From Tranzscheliella williamsii (taxonomy: Eukaryota; Basidiomycota; Ustilaginomycetes; Ustilaginales; Ustilaginaceae), in contig JALBYF010000089.1 in the NCBI GenBank assembly GCA_023212725.1, positions 1 to 61,552 of the forward strand: 61,552 bases of DNA, given 5' to 3'. Made by a program: the position numbers and the translations under genes. Below the pieces are notes generated by a model. It saw nothing but the letters and a program-made list of their open reading frames with translations, did no database searches and was not told where the DNA came from. This document shows, one piece after another, positions 19,942-31,755 of the stretch (within the stretch, counting starts at the first letter, position 1; each line of letters begins with the position of its first letter).

Positions 19942-22401
19942 GTGTTGTGTGCGTGCGTGCGTGCGTATTGCACGAGCGTGTTGGGAAAAGGCTCGAGAGG
20001 CTGGATTGGAGGCAGAGCAAGCCTTGAAAGACGAGCACTTACCGTCAATGATGCCATGGAGCCGCCAAGGGTCTGCTGTTCCAAGCTCATCTCTTCGAGG
20101 CGTTCCCCGCAGCGCCAAGAAGTTGATTCCGCGCAGCCTAGCCCACTTCACAGGAGAGGCAAGATGGTTCACTCAATTGAGCGTCACAGTGATCCGGTAA
20201 GATCTGACATTGGATCAGAAGACTTTGGTCAGCTTCGATCGCAGGACTCTTCCATCCAGCTTGGCGGGCCAGTCGGAGGCTCTGATTTTGACAACAGTCT
20301 CGACACAGAGACTTCCACTCAGCGCCTTGATATCGCCGGACAGGAATTCCTGGGGTACACAACGGAGCAGGCTGCCATTCACGGAGCGAAGCGAGACGAT
20401 CCCGAGAATAATATACGATGGATCGATTTCGAGCTGCTAGCAGCACCCAGCGTGCATGGCAAGTCCGTTGCCGCCCAAGCGTTCCTTCACGTTCTGTCAC
20501 TAGCGACAAAGGACGTGATCTTGGTGGAGCAGAAGGGTGCACGCAGCATAATTCCATTGGCGTCATTCAAGTCGTTGTCAACATTCTCCCTGAGTCCATG
20601 TCTGATGATGAGCTCGCCTATGTTGGTGTATACACAAAAGCAGTCGTGCTGGGTCTCACCGGTGTGCGATCGCTCATCCAACGCTCTGCCACTGCCATGC
20701 GGCCACGCACTGATTCAACCAGCAAAGTAAGGGTAAATATTGACTCAGAGACCTCGTCGACCATCCCTCGATTGTGATTGTCACATAACGTTGCACAGCA
20801 GTAGCATGTGACTAATACCGAGAAGTGATGGCGCCGGCTTCGCACTCCGGCTTTGCACTCCAGCTTCGCATCAGCCCGCCTGCCGGTAGCGCCGCCAACA
20901 TGCATGCCCAATGCTGTGACCCCACACGGTGATGTTATTCGAGCCGACGGCGTCAGTGCTACCAGTTGGGGGTAGCTGACAAGACATCCTGCAGCATTGT
21001 CCTCAATTCCGCGTCGTACCCACCAAATTTGGAACGTGCACCACTCTGAGGCGGGTAGATTCGTTGGTGAGCAAGGTGACCATGAATAGGACAATGAGAC
21101 CCAAGATGAGCTGACCGGGAGCTTCAACACCGTCCCTTTGATTTACAAACAAGCCTAGATTGGAAAGCTACAAGACAGCCATCGCTGCTGCCATCGCGCG
21201 TGGCCACAGCAACATGCTGGACAAAGGGTGGCTTCTCAACTGACAGCGATAGCCAGCGACACGAGATTGCCCATACCTTGCTCGTGTCTTTCATGCAGGA
21301 CCAGACGGACAACCACTTATGCCGTTTTCTCCCCCACGATACAAACATGTGTTGCCACATGACCATCCGGTTCAAAAGGTGGGGGAGAGGGTGACACAGG
21401 GGCAGGACCCTTGGCAGGTGATAAGCGAAGATCTCGGCGCTGGCACGCTTGTGCCCACTCGTGGTATTGCAATACAACCTGCCGACAGCTTCTTCGTAGA
21501 GATCTTGTAGATGTTTTGATCATTTTTCGCACCGGCGACCGGCAAACACCGCGGCTGAACAACTGCTGTAGAGAACAAAGATCATGCATGACCCAGCACA
21601 TGGCCGCCGACCTTGTAGCTCTCAAACTGCGCAAGACGTCTCGGCGTTACTACGCTCGGCTCCGTGTGCCCTCACTGTTGTGCAAACCGGTACCGCGTTT
21701 CCTGATTATGCAATTACATAGTGTGGCACCTGCCAACTCCGCACGGTTGCAGTCTGCCCGTATTTGTCACACCTGCCATCTCTACACATCCATTGCTATC
21801 GTTCTTGTCGCCTTCAAGGGCGACTTTTGAATCTCTCTATGAACATGCACATCCCGCTCGGCAGTCTGTAAGCGGAGTTCAGCCCGAGGTCAGGGCGGGG
21901 GATCGAGAACCACCAGGGCGGGGGCAGCGGGAATCTCGCTGCCCAAACGCCGGGCCTCCTGTGCAGGGTTCTGCAAATTCTAGACTATGAAGGCCACTGA
22001 ATGGTCTCGCCGTGGGCACTCAGCGTGGCCCATCAAACCAGACTAGTCGCTGAAACGAAGCATGTTGAGCGGAGCGGCTATCTCTATTCCTAATTGTAGG
22101 TATTTGGGGTGGTAGTGCTACACGGGTGCGAGCAGCATTTCTATACTATGTAGTTGCTCACTTCCACTATGTTCTATCAATGGGTCCGCTCTACTGGCTT
22201 TTAATGGTCTACATGTTGAGTCACTAGCTTCCGGAGTTCTTCTGTGAAATGCGGGGGATGGTGATTGGCGTGGGGCAAGGGTTGGGTGTGGGGATGGATG
22301 GAAGGGCCATGGTCAACTTTTGGAAGTATAAGTTAGCATCCGGAAGGTTGGGGCATGCTGTTTTCCCAGAGAAGATTTTACATCAGCCCAACCAAGGCAC
22401 C
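19942..22401. other. gene-poor stretch with decayed coding traces
   Basis: No intact gene was recognised. A short (GTGC)n run starts at about 19947. On the minus strand, about 20890-21130, different frames give YDAELRTMLQDVLSATPN and NNITVWGHSIGHACW. The latter contains a GHSIG nucleophile-elbow-like motif, as in alpha/beta hydrolases, but frames are broken and the match may be chance. A plus ORF at 19942-20730 has no ATG at its head and no family. Confidence 0.3.
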
Positions 22402-24710
22402 ATGAAGCTCTCTTTCACCCTTCTATTACTGTCCGGCGCCCTCATGGCGTCGGCCGCTGACTTTTACGTCTCACCAGTTGGCTCGGACAGGAGTCAAGGT
22501 ACGTCGGCCAGGCGGCCCTTCCGCACTTTGGCACAGGCCCAGAAAGCAGTCCGTCGCATCACTGCCAACATGGCGGACAATGTCACCGTCCATGTCGCTC
22601 CTGGGACGTACGAATTGTCAGCTCCGCTCGAGTTCACCTCCGCTGATTCAGGTAGAAACGGACACACTGTGCGCTGGATCGGCCGTAAGGCCATCGTTTC
22701 CGGTGGCTATGCTGTTAAGAAATGGAAGGCTGGGCCTCAAGGTGTCTACTCTGCACCCGTTCCGGCTGGTATCCAGTCGCGCAACCTTTATGTCAATGGC
22801 AAAGCTGCAAACTATGCCCGTGTCAAGCTGGCCGATCGCAGTGATTTCAATTACACAAGCACCGGGATGGTCTGGAACAGCTCGGCCTACGACTTTCTCA
22901 TGACCACCCCCGGCATCGAGAACGCAGAGGTGCGATACATCAACTCCTTTACTGATCGCTACTCACCCATCCAGGCAGTCGGAAAACGAGAGCTCATCAT
23001 GAAGCCTGACGGGTGGAAAAACCAGATCATCGGCTACGATACCGCAGCAGCGCCCTTTGCGGACTTTGGCGTATTTGTTCAGAACAGTCATGCCTTGCTG
23101 ACAGATGGAGGCGAATACTTTCTCGATTCCGAGGCTGGTAAGGTCTACTACAAACCCTTAGACGGTGAAGACATGAACAAGATTGATGCCTATTTAGGTG
23201 TTCAGGAGACACTGCTTTCCATCAGCGGCACCTATCAGGATCCGGTGCACGACATTTCCTTCCAGGGACTGACATTTGTAAGTCGAAGGCAATGCGCTAC
23301 CACCGTCCAGTGAACGGCTTGCTGATACTCGTCCCTGATTGACAGGCACACTCTACATGGTTGAAGCCCAGCCAAGGTCTGGGCTATATCGACCAGCAGA
23401 CGGGTGGCTACATTGGCGAAAACGTCACATACCCGCAATTCGAAGCTTCTCGCCCGAGGTGGTACCAGATGCCCAGTGCCGTGCAGATCAGTGCTGCTAA
23501 TAGAATTGACATGTCGGGCTGCACATACACCCAGCTCGGGGCCGGGGGTGTTGGTATCGGTAACGACCCTAACGCCCACCTCTCTGGCGTTGGGCTAGGT
23601 GCAAGCAACGTTTCCGTTACTAACGGTTATTTCACCCAAGTCATGGGTAACAGCATCACGGCAGGAGGCATCCAGGCCGACGCTCATCACCCGAGCGATG
23701 TGCGCATGACCAACAGGGATATTCGCATCGAAAACAATATATTCTTCAACAACTCGGCCTTATTCAGTTCTACAGTAAACATTCTGGTCACTTACCTCCA
23801 ATTCTCGTCTATTGCACACAACGACATCTCCATGACTCCGTATTCGGGCATTTGCCATGGCTATGGATGGGGAGCCAACGACGCCGGCGGCAGCGTTGAG
23901 TACCGAAATCGAGGCTTATACAATTTCCAGTCCGAATACAGCACCCCAACGACAATGATGAACAACACTATCAAAGCGAACTTGATCCACAATTATGGCC
24001 TTTCGCATACTGACTTGGGCTCCATGTACACCCTGTCGCGGGCCCCCGGCACTCTGTTTACGGAAAACTACGCCTACGACTCCAAATACTTTGGTATATA
24101 TCCTGACGAAGGCTCAAGCAACATGACCTATACGAACAACGTTTGCTTCTCCGAGGGAAGTTGGTACGCTGCCAATGATTGGAACGTGACAGTGCACACA
24201 GGCAACAATACCCTCATCGATAATTGGGGCAAGGTTGGCGACGCGAGCCTCGTCAATCAGCCGGATGGCTCGGGCCGCCGCGGCAACACATTTTTGCGGA
24301 ATTTTGTTGTCTCGAGCGTCAATCAGACATCCGCAAGGGCGCAGAGGGCAGCCTATCGCGCAGGTGTGCCTCCGGGGGCCCGTGCCGGCCGTCCAGTCTC
24401 CAACAGCAATGATCTTTCCGACGGCTTCCTCGCTATCCAGGCTTCTGCTAGGAACATCGTAACTGTCAACCTCACCAACTTTGACGATGTGGAATTTGAG
24501 AGCGTCAACATCCAGGTCAACGCGGGCGGAGAGAGGCTTCGCCCAATCAGTGTTCCCAAGACTGTTCCGGCCGACGACACCGCAGTGGCAACTTATCAAG
24601 CAAACAGTAGCGGGAATACCACCGTCACCGCTAACGCGAGCTACAAAAACCCCCGAACCGGGTCCACGCGTCGTCTTTCAGTCACAAGCCGGGTGGTCCT
24701 GACGGCATAG
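22402..24710 (+). CDS. secreted right-handed beta-helix glycosidase-like protein
   Basis: Two exons, 22402-23277 and 23346-24710. A 68-bp intron (GTAAGT...TTGACAG) lies between, restoring GLTF-AHSTW; 746 residues in all. The start at 22402 gives a signal peptide (MKLSFTLLLLSGALMASA). The mature N-terminus DFYVSPVGSDRSQGTS...PFRTLAQAQKAV is the usual opening of parallel beta-helix carbohydrate-active proteins (GH141/GH120-like and related). Asn-rich helix rungs follow (IENNIFFNN, MMNNTIKANLIHNYG, NMTYTNNVCF). From about residue 660 a beta-rich Ig-like module (IVTVNLTNFDDVEFESVNIQ) resembles C-terminal accessory domains of glycosidases. Many N-glycosylation sequons are present. The substrate is unknown. 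It heads a carbohydrate-use gene group with the permease and alpha-galactosidase. Confidence 0.75.
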
Positions 24711-26205
24711 ATGGAGAAAGTCTTGCCATCGCTGCTTTTCAATAAAATAATGTCCGGCACCGCAGTCGGACGCAGTCTCGAGCCGAATATCGCCCAGCCT
24801 AGCCGGTCAAGCTCTCACTAGTCCATTATTTGCAGCGAGATCGCCGCCTCAAGCTTTGCTAGACTGGTCGAGACTCTCGCTCATGGAACAAAAGGAAGGT
24901 CAGAGACAACGCTGCTACCTGTGTTTGCATGGCATACGACACCCTAACTATTTTCGGGCAGGCAATGTATCTAATTCGGGATAGCGTGCGAACAACATCG
25001 TTGACGCGATCGTTCGATTTCATGCAGCAGCGAACGGTACTGCGCCGAAGTGTGTGGCAGGCTCAGCCATCTCGACTATCACGGCCTCAGCGAGGGAGTG
25101 ATTTACTGCGTGCTTATGACATGTATGCATGTACAACAACGAAACCTCGAAGTGGTCATCTCCTTCCCAATGACTGTCAAAACCCTGACCTTCCCAGCGC
25201 TACTTAACGCAACTTGGACATGGACCCCCGCTATCAATTTTAGAGATTAGTGGGGAGAAGGACGCGGGATGTATTGTAGAGCCTGATGGCACTGTCTCCC
25301 TCAGATGGCTAGTAGTCTATACTCAGCGGAACCACGAGCATCGACGCTTTGAAGCGGGCTAATGCTCCCCATATTGAAGGACTGACGGCTAGGATACCCA
25401 TTACACCGCTGCAAACATATCGGCGACTGGCAAGGCGTTTTTGGGTGTTACAGCAGATCGCATGGCTGCTTCGAGGGCCCATTTCGCCCAATTAATGCCT
25501 GCTCTACTAGTAGCACGGAGGAAACCGCCACTTTCCCGTCTATCTCCTCACAAAGCAAAAGATCAACAGCACGGAGGACTTCGAAAAGCAGCGGTTTGTG
25601 CGCAATTACAGCGCCTTCGACGATGTCCTGCCCAGGCGAGCGTCGATACAAACCGGTGCCGGAAGTGATGCTTTCCGCGACCGTCATCGAGGCAGGGCCG
25701 GCTGCATCGGTGTGTGCCCAACCCCAGAGCGTCATGCTGTTGCTGATACTGCTCAATCCCCTGGTGGATCAGGCTAACCGTTTTTCACACGGAATGTCCC
25801 AGTATGTTGGTATGACTGCCGTTGCCCGCGACATGAAGCTGCTGCACCACTTCTAGTGGGCCTTAGCTACGGTAGCGATCTGGGCTCGGCTTTCATCACC
25901 AGGCGCCGATTTCAACTGCCTTGCGGAGTTTCCCCTCCCATCTCGAGACCTTTCTAGCCTGTCCTTTCTGTCAGGCAGCCCAGTAACGGCAATCGTGGCT
26001 ACCGAAGATGGCGGCCGGTTGGACAAGACTCGACGAGAACGACTACTCATACCAAGATTCCTGCATTATCGCTTCGCACTTTCGGCCGAGCCACCAAGAA
26101 GCACAATGCTGGATCGCTACATGTGTAAATGTTGCACAATTTTTACTTGATGATGAGCTGCAGTGTGATGGCAGTATTGCTGGCAGGATAGCGGCTTTAG
26201 CACTG
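24711..26205. other. intergenic with possible decayed coding
   Basis: Lies between the beta-helix gene and the 3' end of the permease. Plus-strand fragments such as KINSTEDFEKQRFVRNY (about 25556-25606) look protein-like but are flanked by stops and could not be assigned. No RNA gene or repeat was recognised. Confidence 0.3.
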
Positions 26206-27942
26206 TCAGTGACTGGGCAAAGTAGCCACCATCTCCTTGGCCTCACTCGAAATTGTAGGAGGCTCGACATTGGTCTCCCTAAACTTGCGGGCGGATACCC
26301 CTTGAGCGAACAGGATATCGAGCTCTTCGAAGGTACGTCCCTTGGTCTCTGGCAGGCGGAAATAGGCCCAGACAAAAACAATAGATGCAGTCCCGCCCCA
26401 GAAGAAGCCGGTATAGCCCTTTAGATTCCAAGCTGTTGGGTTCATGAAGTACGGCTGAAGGACCTGAGAAACCACGGACACGATGTAATACGCATTTCGG
26501 GCCAAACAGACGGTTTTTTGCCGGAGACGGGTCGAGCCGACTTCAGCGGGAATCGCCCAGCCGAGCTGTCCGACAGAGAGTTGGAAAAGGAAGGTCCAGA
26601 CAAGCGTCAGGACGGCCTGTGCCATGCCGATCGACGAGTCGCTGGCACGCGTGTTAAGGATGCCGATGATGAAAAGAGTACAGGCGGAGACAGCCATACC
26701 GCACAAATAGGTCTTTCTTCGCCCGACGTACGGCATGATGAAAAACCAGCTGCAGATAGTGGCGACTAGCGCCATTCCCGTTCCGCCCACGTTGAGGTGA
26801 TATGTCTGCTGGCTGGTGAGACCCACTTGCTGAAAAAAGTAGGTGGAGTTGTACGCAAAGGATGAACCGGCAAGGACCTGTCCGGCAAAGGCCACACATG
26901 CGATCTCGGTTCTCCGCCTTTCAAAGCCCTTTAGACAATCCAGGTAGGAAGTGCCAACCTTGAGCTGCTCCTCGAGTTTGTTCGTCTTGATGATGGAGGC
27001 CAGTGTGTCTTCCAGATGCTCGTCGGTCGTGTTTCTGGAGTACAACCTACGCAGACTCATCTTGGCTTCCTCCAGACGACCGTGACGAACCAGGTGCCAT
27101 GGGGAGTCTGGAGCGAAGAAGAGCAGTGGAATAAGGAAAGACGGCCACAGCCATTGGAGCGCAAAGGGAATGCGGTACGCCCATTGACTGTCGAAGTTGA
27201 CGAGGCCAGCGAGGACGCCAGAGGCGATAAGCTGGCCGATGATGAAGCACATGTTGGTCCAAGAGGTCATATAAACTCTGAGGTTGAGAGGCAGGACCTC
27301 AGAGGCGTAAGCCGGCGCAGTGGTGGCAAAGACGCCCCAAGGAACACCGCAAAGAAGCTGCCCGATCAGGAGCATCAGCACCGATGTAGCAAAGAAAGTA
27401 AGAAAGATGAACGCGGAAAGGGCTACAAGCGCGCCTATGAGGACACGCCTGTGTCCGAACTTTGTCACAAGGTAGCCGTTGAGCAAGGTGCCGAAGAAGG
27501 CACCCACACCGGACCCATTGTTGAGGCCAGCCTGCCAGGCAGGTGACAGTTGGTAGCCTGATTGTTGGTCGACATAGTTGCCGTATCTGCGTGCAAACTG
27601 TGGGAAGGCGAAAAAGTTTCCGAGCAGATTCATATCGTAGCCTATGCAGGAGCGTCAGCATGAAGAGTGAGTGAAAGTGCTCTGGCAACTGTGAGTATTA
27701 CGAAGAGATAAGCGCTACACACCTTCCATGATGACACACATCGATACTGTGAAACACCAGAAGAGGCCCCATCTGCAGGACTTGATGGCCTCGAAGATGG
27801 TTTGTTCGACCTCGACCTTTGCGCTCTCTTTCGCACCATCGTTGAGCTCTGTAAGTGTCATTACCAAGGTCGGCCCGACCTCGGTATCGAGCTTGATCTT
27901 GTCGGACATGTCGTAACTAGCGTCTTGCAGATGCTTGGACAT
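26206..27942 (-). CDS. MFS sugar-porter permease (maltose/lactose-type)
   Basis: Two exons on the minus strand: 27942-27723 and 27641-26206. An 81-bp intron (GTGTGT...GCATAG) lies between; 551 residues, joining VIMEG-YDMNLLG. Twelve membrane spans can be traced. Sugar-porter signatures include GHRRVLIGALVAL after TM2, SEVLPLNLRVYMTSW, and the C-terminal PETKGRTFEELDILF, the usual ending of the fungal alpha-glucoside/lactose permease branch. The N-terminal ~50 residues are cytosolic. The protein would import a di- or oligosaccharide by proton symport; the exact sugar is not readable from sequence. It is transcribed divergently from a cytosolic alpha-galactosidase, suggesting an alpha-galactoside such as melibiose or raffinose. 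Confidence 0.88.
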
Positions 27943-29133
27943 ATTGGCGAGCCGCTTAACGTTAGCTATAGTCTTGGATGGAGGCAGGTGTTGCTGGACG
28001 CTTCAGGACAGAAACGACGTTCAGCGCACGGTGTAGACTGAACAGAGTGCAAAACGGTAGTAAGAAGGTGGGGACCAGGTGGGCCGATGAGGGTCGGGGT
28101 GAGTCCAGCTGGAAGAGTTGCGATGAGGGTCATACCATGATGAAAAGACGTAAACCAGCTGAAAAGACGCAAACCAGGGTCTTGATATACTTGTCACCGG
28201 GTGGGTGCTACACGCTTGTGATGTTGCAGGTAGAGCTGGAGAGGCTCTTTAGGAGGCGAGGGTCAGGTTGGTGGCGGCATGACCATGTTCAGTTTAGGTA
28301 CGTCTGACGAGACCCCGTGTCATGTGTTCCCCAGCACCGCCAACACTTTGTCTGCACCCCCCGCTAGCAGCTTCCATAAGGTGGCCTCGAATAGTCCGTC
28401 GCTGGCCCCGGGACATACCAGCTTGCCTTATTCTGAATCGGGTTTCGCATGAGCACCGAGAGGATGTCGGTCTGGGCCTGCTTTGCGAGGTACTCGTGCG
28501 CAGAGAACGAAGCGAGACTAGAAGAAGGGCCGAGGGTTCGACCGAAGACCCACCGTTGGTGCATTGGGTTGACCAAAAGCAGGAAAGCGCCCTTTACCAA
28601 AGAGTTTCAAGGGCCTCGATTCTGCCAAGGTGAAGGTAGGGTGGGGAAGAAGCGCTCTTTTCTGCCAAGTGCAAACGTGGGACCCCGCATTTTCGTGCCC
28701 TATGCGGGACCCCGCATTTTGTCTCCTCGCATGGCGCTTATTGCAAGTCGAGCGGACCTCGGTTTTGTTCGGCGCATCTCGGACGGTGGCCAGAGCCCGA
28801 GCGATGAGCGATGCGTGCCTTACCAGGGCAGGCATAAGCTCGGCGAATCTCTGGACACAACTTCGGTGGATCTCGTACATGGAGACCACGGCCCCGATTC
28901 ACACGAAGCCTTCCATTTCGTCCTCGTCGAAGTGCGGGGTCCCCAGAGAAAGACCGAACTTCTACATCAGGAGAACAAGTGGTTGGCCGATGGCGCTCTG
29001 TTCTGTGGCGGAGATTAGCAACTTGCCCGCTGCAAATTATAGTTATCAACAACTGCGACTGTCGGATGTCCACATCTGTGTCTCTCTACCACATTCGCCC
29101 TGTTTTGGTTGTCGCCCCTGACCAAGGCCAACC
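27943..29133. promoter_or_regulatory. divergent intergenic region, permease / alpha-galactosidase
   Basis: 1.19 kb separates the permease ATG (27942, minus) from the alpha-galactosidase ATG (29134, plus), so both promoters lie here. Two copies of GGGACCCCGCATTTT occur at about 28679 and 28709. ORFs inside (28449-29018 and antisense) match no family. No regulator site could be named with confidence. Confidence 0.5.
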
Positions 29134-31284
29134 ATGCAGACTGTCTCACACCTCCGTAATGGTGGTACAAGTGTCGTTTTGGACCTGGCTACGTCTGGCC
29201 TGCCTACCATCGTCTACTGGGGACCTGATCTTGGGAGCGAGATCCCGCAAGACGTTCTGCAAAGCTTGGTGAATGTCTCGGTTCCACAAGCCGTCAGCGG
29301 TGGTTTGAGTGAGATCCCTCGACTGTCACTCCTGCCCCAGGAAGCACACGGTTGGCAGGGGACACCAGGCTTGTCCCTCTTGCGACCCTCCACCGGTGCA
29401 TTCGCCTTCAATCTTGAGCTCAAGCAGATCGAGCACACCACTACTTCTATCGTCGTCCATGCCGACGATATCGGCGGAGGACTGCTCGTCATCCTGACGC
29501 TGGCAGTTACCAAGAGCGGCCTCCTGACTCAGCACATCACCGTTCAGAATGTAGGCAAGGATGTACTTGCTATCCACGACGTCAGCATGGCGTTCCCCGT
29601 GCCACCGGACGCACAAGAACTGCTGGATACCTATGGAAGGCATCTTCGTGAGCGGGCCCCCCAGCGCCATGCATTCACCGTTGGTCGCCATGCCAGAGAG
29701 TCGCGTAGGGGTCGGCCGGGCGCCGACGCGACGCTGATCCTGGCGGCTGGTATACCAGGCTTTGGCTTTGAGCGCGGCCGTGTGCATGCCGTGCATCTTG
29801 CATGGAGCGGAAGCCAGCGCATCTGCGCCGAGCGCGGTGCGAGTTACAATCCTTTCATCCAGGTGGGTGAGCTGCTCGCGCCCGGCGAGATCCGGCTAGA
29901 TGAACGGGAGAGATACGAGTCGCCACTAGCCATAGCATCGTGGGGCGAGGGACTTTCGGAGCTGTCTCACCGATTCCACGAGTACCTGCGCGATCGCCCA
30001 TATCATCCCTCGCTGCCACGCCCTGTGACCATCAACACGTGGGAAGCCGTCTACTTTGACATGCGGCTGGATCGCCTCAAGGCCATCGCAGAGGCAGCCG
30101 CCGCGGCCGGCGCTGAAAGGTTCGTACTCGACGATGGCTGGTTTCGTGGCCGACGTGACGACACCGCTGGATTGGGCGACTGGTTTGTCGACGGATCCGT
30201 CTGGCCCCAAGGCTTACAGCCGCTATGGGACCACGTGGATAAGCTTGGCATGCAGTGTGGCCTGTGGGTCGAGCCAGAGATGGTCAACCTGGATTCGGAG
30301 CTGGCACGATCCCACCCGGATTGGATTCTGCGTCCCAACGCCGTGCGTTTGCCGGTCGAAGGACGCCATCAGCAAGTACTGGACCTGTCGAACCCAGAAG
30401 CCTTCGACTACATCTTCAAGTGCCTGGATACGTTGCTCACAGAGTATCCCTCGATTGGCTACTTCAAATGGGACCACAACCGAGACCTGGTGGAAGCGGG
30501 CGGCAGGGACGGAAGAGCAGCGGTGCACAACAATGTCCTAGCAGTATACAAGCTGATGGACCAGCTCAAAGCACGCCACAAGAGCCTGGAGATCGAAAGC
30601 TGTGCGTCTGGTGGCGCACGAGTGGACCTGGGCATCTTGCAGCGCACCGACCGGATCTGGACAAGCGACTGCACGGATCCATTAGAGCGACTGACGATTC
30701 AGAAGTACACCAATCTGCTCGTCCCGAGCGAGTTAATGGGAGCCCACATGGGACCAGCGCACAGCCATACCACTGGACGGACGCACGGCTTGCATCTGCG
30801 CGCCGGTGTTGCGCTGCTAGGCCATTTGGGAATCGAGTGGGACGTCAGTGCACTTGACCAGGAGCGACTCGATCAAGTGGGCCAGTGGATTCGGCTCCAC
30901 AAGAAGTGGCGAGAGGTGATTCACACTGGACGGGCTGTATATGCAGACCTGACAGCGGACAGCGGTGGCGATCTGCGCGGTGTGGTGTCGAAGGATGGCC
31001 AGCGCGCCATCTACACATACACGCAGATGCACACCGCCTCGACGTATCCACCCCTGCCAGTCACGCTACCCGGTCTGCACCAGGAGCGCATCTACCAACT
31101 AAGCATGGTACGCGATCCAGCAACCGATCCCTCCTCCTTCGTCGGCCAATCGAACCTCGCATGGCTGCACGCTAGCAAGCCCTGCATCCTGACTGGCAAA
31201 ATGCTCAGCACAGCAGGCATCCACATCCCCACCCTCCTCCCCGAAACATTGATCGCCTTCGAGGTGGTAGCGGTCCAGTTGTAA
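29134..31284 (+). CDS. alpha-galactosidase, GH36, intracellular
   Basis: A single-exon protein of 716 residues, the usual size for GH36 alpha-galactosidases. Motifs in order: TINTWEAVYFD, FVLDDGWF, GLWVEPEMVNLDSEL, YFKWDHNRDL with the catalytic nucleophile Asp447, ESCASGGARVDLGIL, and RTDRIWTSDCTDPLERL with acid/base Asp512. An N-terminal beta-supersandwich and a C-terminal beta domain complete the fold. The enzyme removes terminal alpha-1,6-linked galactose from melibiose, raffinose-family sugars or galacto-oligosaccharides. There is no signal peptide (starts MQTVSHLRNGG), so action on imported sugar in the cytosol is likely. It is divergent from the sugar permease, with which it probably shares regulation. 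Confidence 0.93.
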   Translation: MQTVSHLRNGGTSVVLDLATSGLPTIVYWGPDLGSEIPQDVLQSLVNVSVPQAVSGGLSEIPRLSLLPQEAHGWQGTPGLSLLRPSTGAFAFNLELKQIEHTTTSIVVHADDIGGGLLVILTLAVTKSGLLTQHITVQNVGKDVLAIHDVSMAFPVPPDAQELLDTYGRHLRERAPQRHAFTVGRHARESRRGRPGADATLILAAGIPGFGFERGRVHAVHLAWSGSQRICAERGASYNPFIQVGELLAPGEIRLDERERYESPLAIASWGEGLSELSHRFHEYLRDRPYHPSLPRPVTINTWEAVYFDMRLDRLKAIAEAAAAAGAERFVLDDGWFRGRRDDTAGLGDWFVDGSVWPQGLQPLWDHVDKLGMQCGLWVEPEMVNLDSELARSHPDWILRPNAVRLPVEGRHQQVLDLSNPEAFDYIFKCLDTLLTEYPSIGYFKWDHNRDLVEAGGRDGRAAVHNNVLAVYKLMDQLKARHKSLEIESCASGGARVDLGILQRTDRIWTSDCTDPLERLTIQKYTNLLVPSELMGAHMGPAHSHTTGRTHGLHLRAGVALLGHLGIEWDVSALDQERLDQVGQWIRLHKKWREVIHTGRAVYADLTADSGGDLRGVVSKDGQRAIYTYTQMHTASTYPPLPVTLPGLHQERIYQLSMVRDPATDPSSFVGQSNLAWLHASKPCILTGKMLSTAGIHIPTLLPETLIAFEVVAVQL

Positions 31285-31755
31285 ACACATTGCAACGATT
31301 GTGATTCCTTCTTAGACGCGACTGCCAGGGTAACTTAGTGGCCATCTACTTGGGCGCAAAGCGTTTCCTACGTTCTGCTGTACTTACCCAATCTATTCAA
31401 CTCCATCGCTAAACTGTACAGTATCACGTATTGATCTTCTAAGCGTTCAAGGGCTTTCGCTCGGTATCAGAACAAAATGGCTTTTGTCACCGTGCGCCTG
31501 TCCGTACGTGGCTGTATGTAGGTGTGCTGTTGAGTACAAGGGCAGAGTGTCAGGTGTAGCGCCATCGATCTGTGGACCTTTTCTGGCGGCTCCGGAACCT
31601 AACAGCGATCAATCGAGGTTACTCTTCGAACGCCGCTCTCCGCACTCCGAAACCCGAAGTCGAAGATGGAAAAATGTCAAGACCAACGATCTGGGTATGG
31701 AACTGTCGTTTGCCAACAGTAGCCTTGCCACCCGCTTCACAGCAGTATCGGCGAG
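31285..31755. other. intergenic, helicase promoter side
   Basis: 471 bp between the alpha-galactosidase stop and the helicase ATG. No repeats or additional genes were recognised. Confidence 0.5.

Noticed and set aside
19285..20172. 295-codon antisense ORF over the GFA gene
   Set aside because: Low-complexity Ala/Gly/Val composition and no motifs; the sense strand has the zinc-ligand pattern.
20880..21130. GHSIG motif on the minus strand suggesting an alpha/beta hydrolase
   Set aside because: Only one short motif, in a frame that differs from the neighbouring protein-like piece; too little for a separate feature.
28449..29018. 189-codon plus ORF in the permease/galactosidase promoter
   Set aside because: No recognisable domain, covers promoter sequence of two divergent genes, and has competing ORFs on the other strand.
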